Assembly: GCA_934463345.1 (NCBI GenBank)
Contig: CAKSJL010000039.1
Location: 1-15,565, forward strand
Source of the DNA: an uncultured Oscillospiraceae bacterium
GTDB taxonomy: Bacteria; Bacillota; Clostridia; Oscillospirales; Ruminococcaceae
Length of the DNA stretch: 15,565 nt
Reading direction: 5' to 3'
The notes beneath the pieces were generated by a model. The model did not search any database. It saw nothing but the letters and a program-made list of their open reading frames with translations, and was not told the DNA's origin. How positions within the stretch are numbered: position 1 is the first letter of the stretch; each line of letters starts with the position of its first letter. The position numbers were made by a program, and so were the translations under genes. Shown in pieces: positions 13,433 through 15,565 of the stretch.

Positions 13433-14164
13433 ATGGTCAGGATTGCTGTTGTTGATGATGAAGCAGTATTCATAAAAAATTTCCAGAAGGAAATAGTGAA
13501 GCTGTTCAGGCTGAATAATATCAGCTGTAAAATTACATCATATACAAATGGGAAAGAATTTTTAAAAAAATATCAGGAAACTGAATTTGATCTGATTTTT
13601 CTTGATATTGATATACCGGATACTTCCGGAATAGAAATTGCGTCAGGCATACGAGAGAAAAATTCAAATCCTATATTAATATTTGTTTCCGCACATGATA
13701 ATTTTGTTTTTGAATCTATTCGCTATGCACCATTTCGGTTTATCAGGAAAACCAACCTTTTAATGGATACAGAAGAAGCAATAAAATCCTTTTGTAACCA
13801 TATTAAAGATAACGAAAGATATATTTCACTTGACCTGGAAGAAAAAAATGATTTTCTGGCAAACATAGCGAAAATAATGTATTTCTTTTCTCAGCGTCAT
13901 AACGTATATATGCTGAATAATGAAAATGAAGTAGTCCGTCTTGCAGCCCGTACATACACTATGGATAATCTGGAAGAGCTTGTTAAGGATAAGGGATTTA
14001 TAAGAATACATAAAACGTATATAGTTAATTGCATGTATATTTACAAAATCAAAAGCGAAAAGGTGATTCTGATAGATAATTCTGAAATACCTTTGAGCCG
14101 GATCAGAGCAGCAGCTGCAAAGGAGCAATATCAGATTTTTCTGCGGAGGAATGATACGTTATGA
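13433..14164 (+). CDS. LytTR-family response regulator (AgrA/ComE-like)
   Basis: A 243-residue response regulator. The receiver domain (1-125) has the acidic pocket D8/D9, the phosphorylation site D58 (FLDIDIP), S86 and K106 in the expected positions. The C-terminal LytTR DNA-binding domain (about 135-240) shows the class pattern, with FIRIHKTYIVNCMYI and IPLSRIRAA motifs. Such regulators bind paired direct repeats of about 9-10 bp, spaced two helical turns, next to a promoter; a candidate pair lies at 15469-15499, behind the kinase gene. The start ATG 13433 has only a weak GGTGGG two bases upstream, so translation may be modest. The stop overlaps the kinase start (ATGA, 14161-14164), indicating translational coupling. 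Confidence 0.95.
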   Translation: MVRIAVVDDEAVFIKNFQKEIVKLFRLNNISCKITSYTNGKEFLKKYQETEFDLIFLDIDIPDTSGIEIASGIREKNSNPILIFVSAHDNFVFESIRYAPFRFIRKTNLLMDTEEAIKSFCNHIKDNERYISLDLEEKNDFLANIAKIMYFFSQRHNVYMLNNENEVVRLAARTYTMDNLEELVKDKGFIRIHKTYIVNCMYIYKIKSEKVILIDNSEIPLSRIRAAAAKEQYQIFLRRNDTL

Positions 14165-15483
14165 TTTGGGATTTGGTAGAGACACTGGCGATTCTGGCTG
14201 AAAATTTTATGGTAGCAAGGCTGCTTGTAAATTACTTCGGATTCAAAGAAGAGAGATTTCAGTTTTTAAAATTTATGTCATTATTTGTATTGCTATCATC
14301 AATCGGAATGCTTGGAACATTTTTTGTGAATCAGGAAACCTTTTTCGTTATCGCATTTCTGCTTGGCGGAGTGATATTTTCAGCTATATTTCTTAAAGGA
14401 CAGATTTTTGAAAAATGTCTTATTTCGATCATAAGCTATACATTATTCTATTTTATAAATCTTCCCGTATTGAATTTTATAAGTATGATATCAGGTATTG
14501 AGGTTTCAGAACTCGTTTCAGCTCAGGACGGAAGCAGAATAATATGTCTTTTTACTACAAAAATGTTATATTTTGCAGCAACCCAATTCATTCTGTCGCT
14601 AAAGAAAAGGGATAAATACAGCTTTAAATTTAATGAATGGATGATAATTATTTCGGCATTTTTTATAACATTGCTGATAGGACTGATGCTTTACATAACA
14701 ATAGAAAACAGTAAGTTGGGTGACTGGGCATTTATGGGTGTTACATTGCTACTGTCTTCCTTAGATGTTATTGTATTTGTATTTATGAGAAAAATGCATT
14801 TTTCAAATCAAAAGGAAACGGAGTATAAACTGCTTAATATGCAGCTTGCCCAACAGCAAAATGAGCTTCGGCAGCTGGATCAGCAGTATAAAAAGCTTTC
14901 CACGCTTCAGCATGACTTTAAAAATAAAGTCGAATGCGTTCATAGCTTGATAATCCAAAAAGATTACGATAAAGCAATTTCATATTCTGAGAAGCTTTTG
15001 GGTGAAAGCAATAACATTGCTTTTATCTACATTCAGTCTTCATGCTCTGTTGTTAATGCGGTTGTGAATTCCAAATTTGCCAAGGCAAATGAGCATGGTA
15101 TTAAAACGTCATGCCGAATTGTAGTTCCTCTGCCGGAATACCTTGAATATGATTTAAGTATATTGTTGTCAAATTTACTTGATAATGCAATAGAAGCCTG
15201 TCAAAGGAATAAATTCGGTTCGCAGATAATTCTTACAATTTCAGATATTGCCGGATATTACAGAATTACAGTAAAAAATACAATTGATAAATCTGAATTA
15301 AAGACAAACAAAAAGCTAAAGACTCATAAAAAGGATAAGCAGCATCATGGCTGGGGACTTAAATCAGTTAATGATATAGCTGAAAAATATGACGGAAATA
15401 TTGATATTTATGAAAATGAAGGGATGTTTATTGTAAATATATTAATAATGAAAGAAAAGGCGTCAACTGCATTTGGGGGATAA
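14161..15483 (+). CDS. GHKL sensor histidine kinase (AgrC-like)
   Basis: A 440-residue membrane kinase partner of the LytTR regulator. Residues 1-212 hold about six hydrophobic segments without a large extracellular loop, as in peptide-sensing AgrC-type kinases. A Gln-rich coiled coil (about 218-248) leads to the phospho-acceptor H251 in LQHDFKNKVE, the variant of the HPK10 class lacking a Pro. The ATPase domain has the N box (N338, D341, N342 in LSNLLDNAIEACQ) and the glycine box HHGWGLKSVND (G397, G399). It overlaps the regulator gene by 4 bp. The last codons (ending AFGG) carry the first copy of the direct repeat that lies upstream of the next promoter. The ligand is unknown; a peptide signal is inferred from the kinase class. 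Confidence 0.95.
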   Translation: MIWDLVETLAILAENFMVARLLVNYFGFKEERFQFLKFMSLFVLLSSIGMLGTFFVNQETFFVIAFLLGGVIFSAIFLKGQIFEKCLISIISYTLFYFINLPVLNFISMISGIEVSELVSAQDGSRIICLFTTKMLYFAATQFILSLKKRDKYSFKFNEWMIIISAFFITLLIGLMLYITIENSKLGDWAFMGVTLLLSSLDVIVFVFMRKMHFSNQKETEYKLLNMQLAQQQNELRQLDQQYKKLSTLQHDFKNKVECVHSLIIQKDYDKAISYSEKLLGESNNIAFIYIQSSCSVVNAVVNSKFAKANEHGIKTSCRIVVPLPEYLEYDLSILLSNLLDNAIEACQRNKFGSQIILTISDIAGYYRITVKNTIDKSELKTNKKLKTHKKDKQHHGWGLKSVNDIAEKYDGNIDIYENEGMFIVNILIMKEKASTAFGG

Positions 15484-15536
15484 AAACCGCATTTGGGGGC
15501 AGAGTAATTGACTTTATAAAAATTATGCGGTATGCT
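15469..15536 (+). promoter_or_regulatory. Promoter with tandem GCATTTGGGGG repeats, probable LytTR target
   Basis: GCATTTGGGGG occurs at 15469-15479 and again at 15489-15499, a 20-bp period that places both copies on the same DNA face. Eight bases further a -35 TTGACT (15508-15513) and, after 17 bases, a -10 TATGCT (15531-15536) follow. Paired direct repeats just upstream of a weak promoter are what AgrA/ComE-type LytTR regulators bind. The first copy overlaps the end of the kinase gene. The downstream gene starts at about 15559. Confidence 0.65.
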
Positions 15537-15558
15537 GTAATTAGAGGACGGTGATAAG

Positions 15559-15565
15559 ATGATCG
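15559..15565 (+). CDS. Possible start of the next gene, cut by the window edge
   Basis: An ATG at 15559 follows a GAGG-type ribosome binding site (about 15544-15547) at a somewhat long distance, and lies some 22 bases after the -10 of the repeat-controlled promoter. Only two codons are visible, so the product is unknown. In agr-like loci this position would suit a signal peptide or its processing gene (speculation). Confidence 0.4.

Overview
The window looks like chromosomal DNA of a low-GC, Gram-positive gut anaerobe, most likely a Ruminococcus-like member of the Oscillospiraceae. This is an inference from the type III glutamine synthetase, strong AAGGAGG-type ribosome binding sites, sigma-A promoters with 17-bp spacers, and AT-rich codon use.

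Left part (1-4930) is accessory in character. It holds three unrecognised genes, all on the minus strand: a 5' fragment running off the left edge (1-229), a 603-residue protein made of four tandem ~148-residue modules (554-2365), and a 620-residue protein (2571-4433). The first two are driven by near-identical promoter elements (50 of 59 positions) centred on the palindrome CTCCGGAG, and each transcript begins with a small hairpin. The 620-residue gene instead has an ordinary sigma-A promoter and its own terminator. A ~500-bp non-coding stretch follows (4434-5001), with inverted pairs of GTCGGC repeats, two TTTGTTWAC dyads and a terminator with no gene to serve. It sits beside the 3' end of an initiator tRNA-Met gene and looks like the scar or attachment region of an integrated element.

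Middle part (5036-10395) looks more like ordinary chromosome: tRNA-fMet; an AI-2E-family membrane protein and nadA (quinolinate synthase) in a probable operon behind a structured leader; a decayed MATE efflux gene; a TetR-type regulator; and, convergent with it, a membrane-anchored VanY-like protein that lacks the residues expected for zinc catalysis.

Right part (10396-15565) carries glnN, whose leader contains a convincing transcription attenuator. A small hairpin with a six-base A1/G4 loop (ANTAR-target type) is mutually exclusive with a 12-bp terminator placed directly before the ribosome binding site. After glnN come an orphan CsoR-type metal-sensing repressor and an AgrA/AgrC-like two-component pair (LytTR regulator and GHKL kinase, overlapping by 4 bp). 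The kinase gene ends in a 20-bp-period direct repeat lying just upstream of a promoter for a next gene that starts at the window edge. This is the layout expected of an autoinduced LytTR target.

The most interesting items are the glnN attenuator, the shared promoter and leader of the unknown left-hand genes, the four-module protein, the LytTR-like operator at the right edge, and the attP-like repeat field next to the tRNA.
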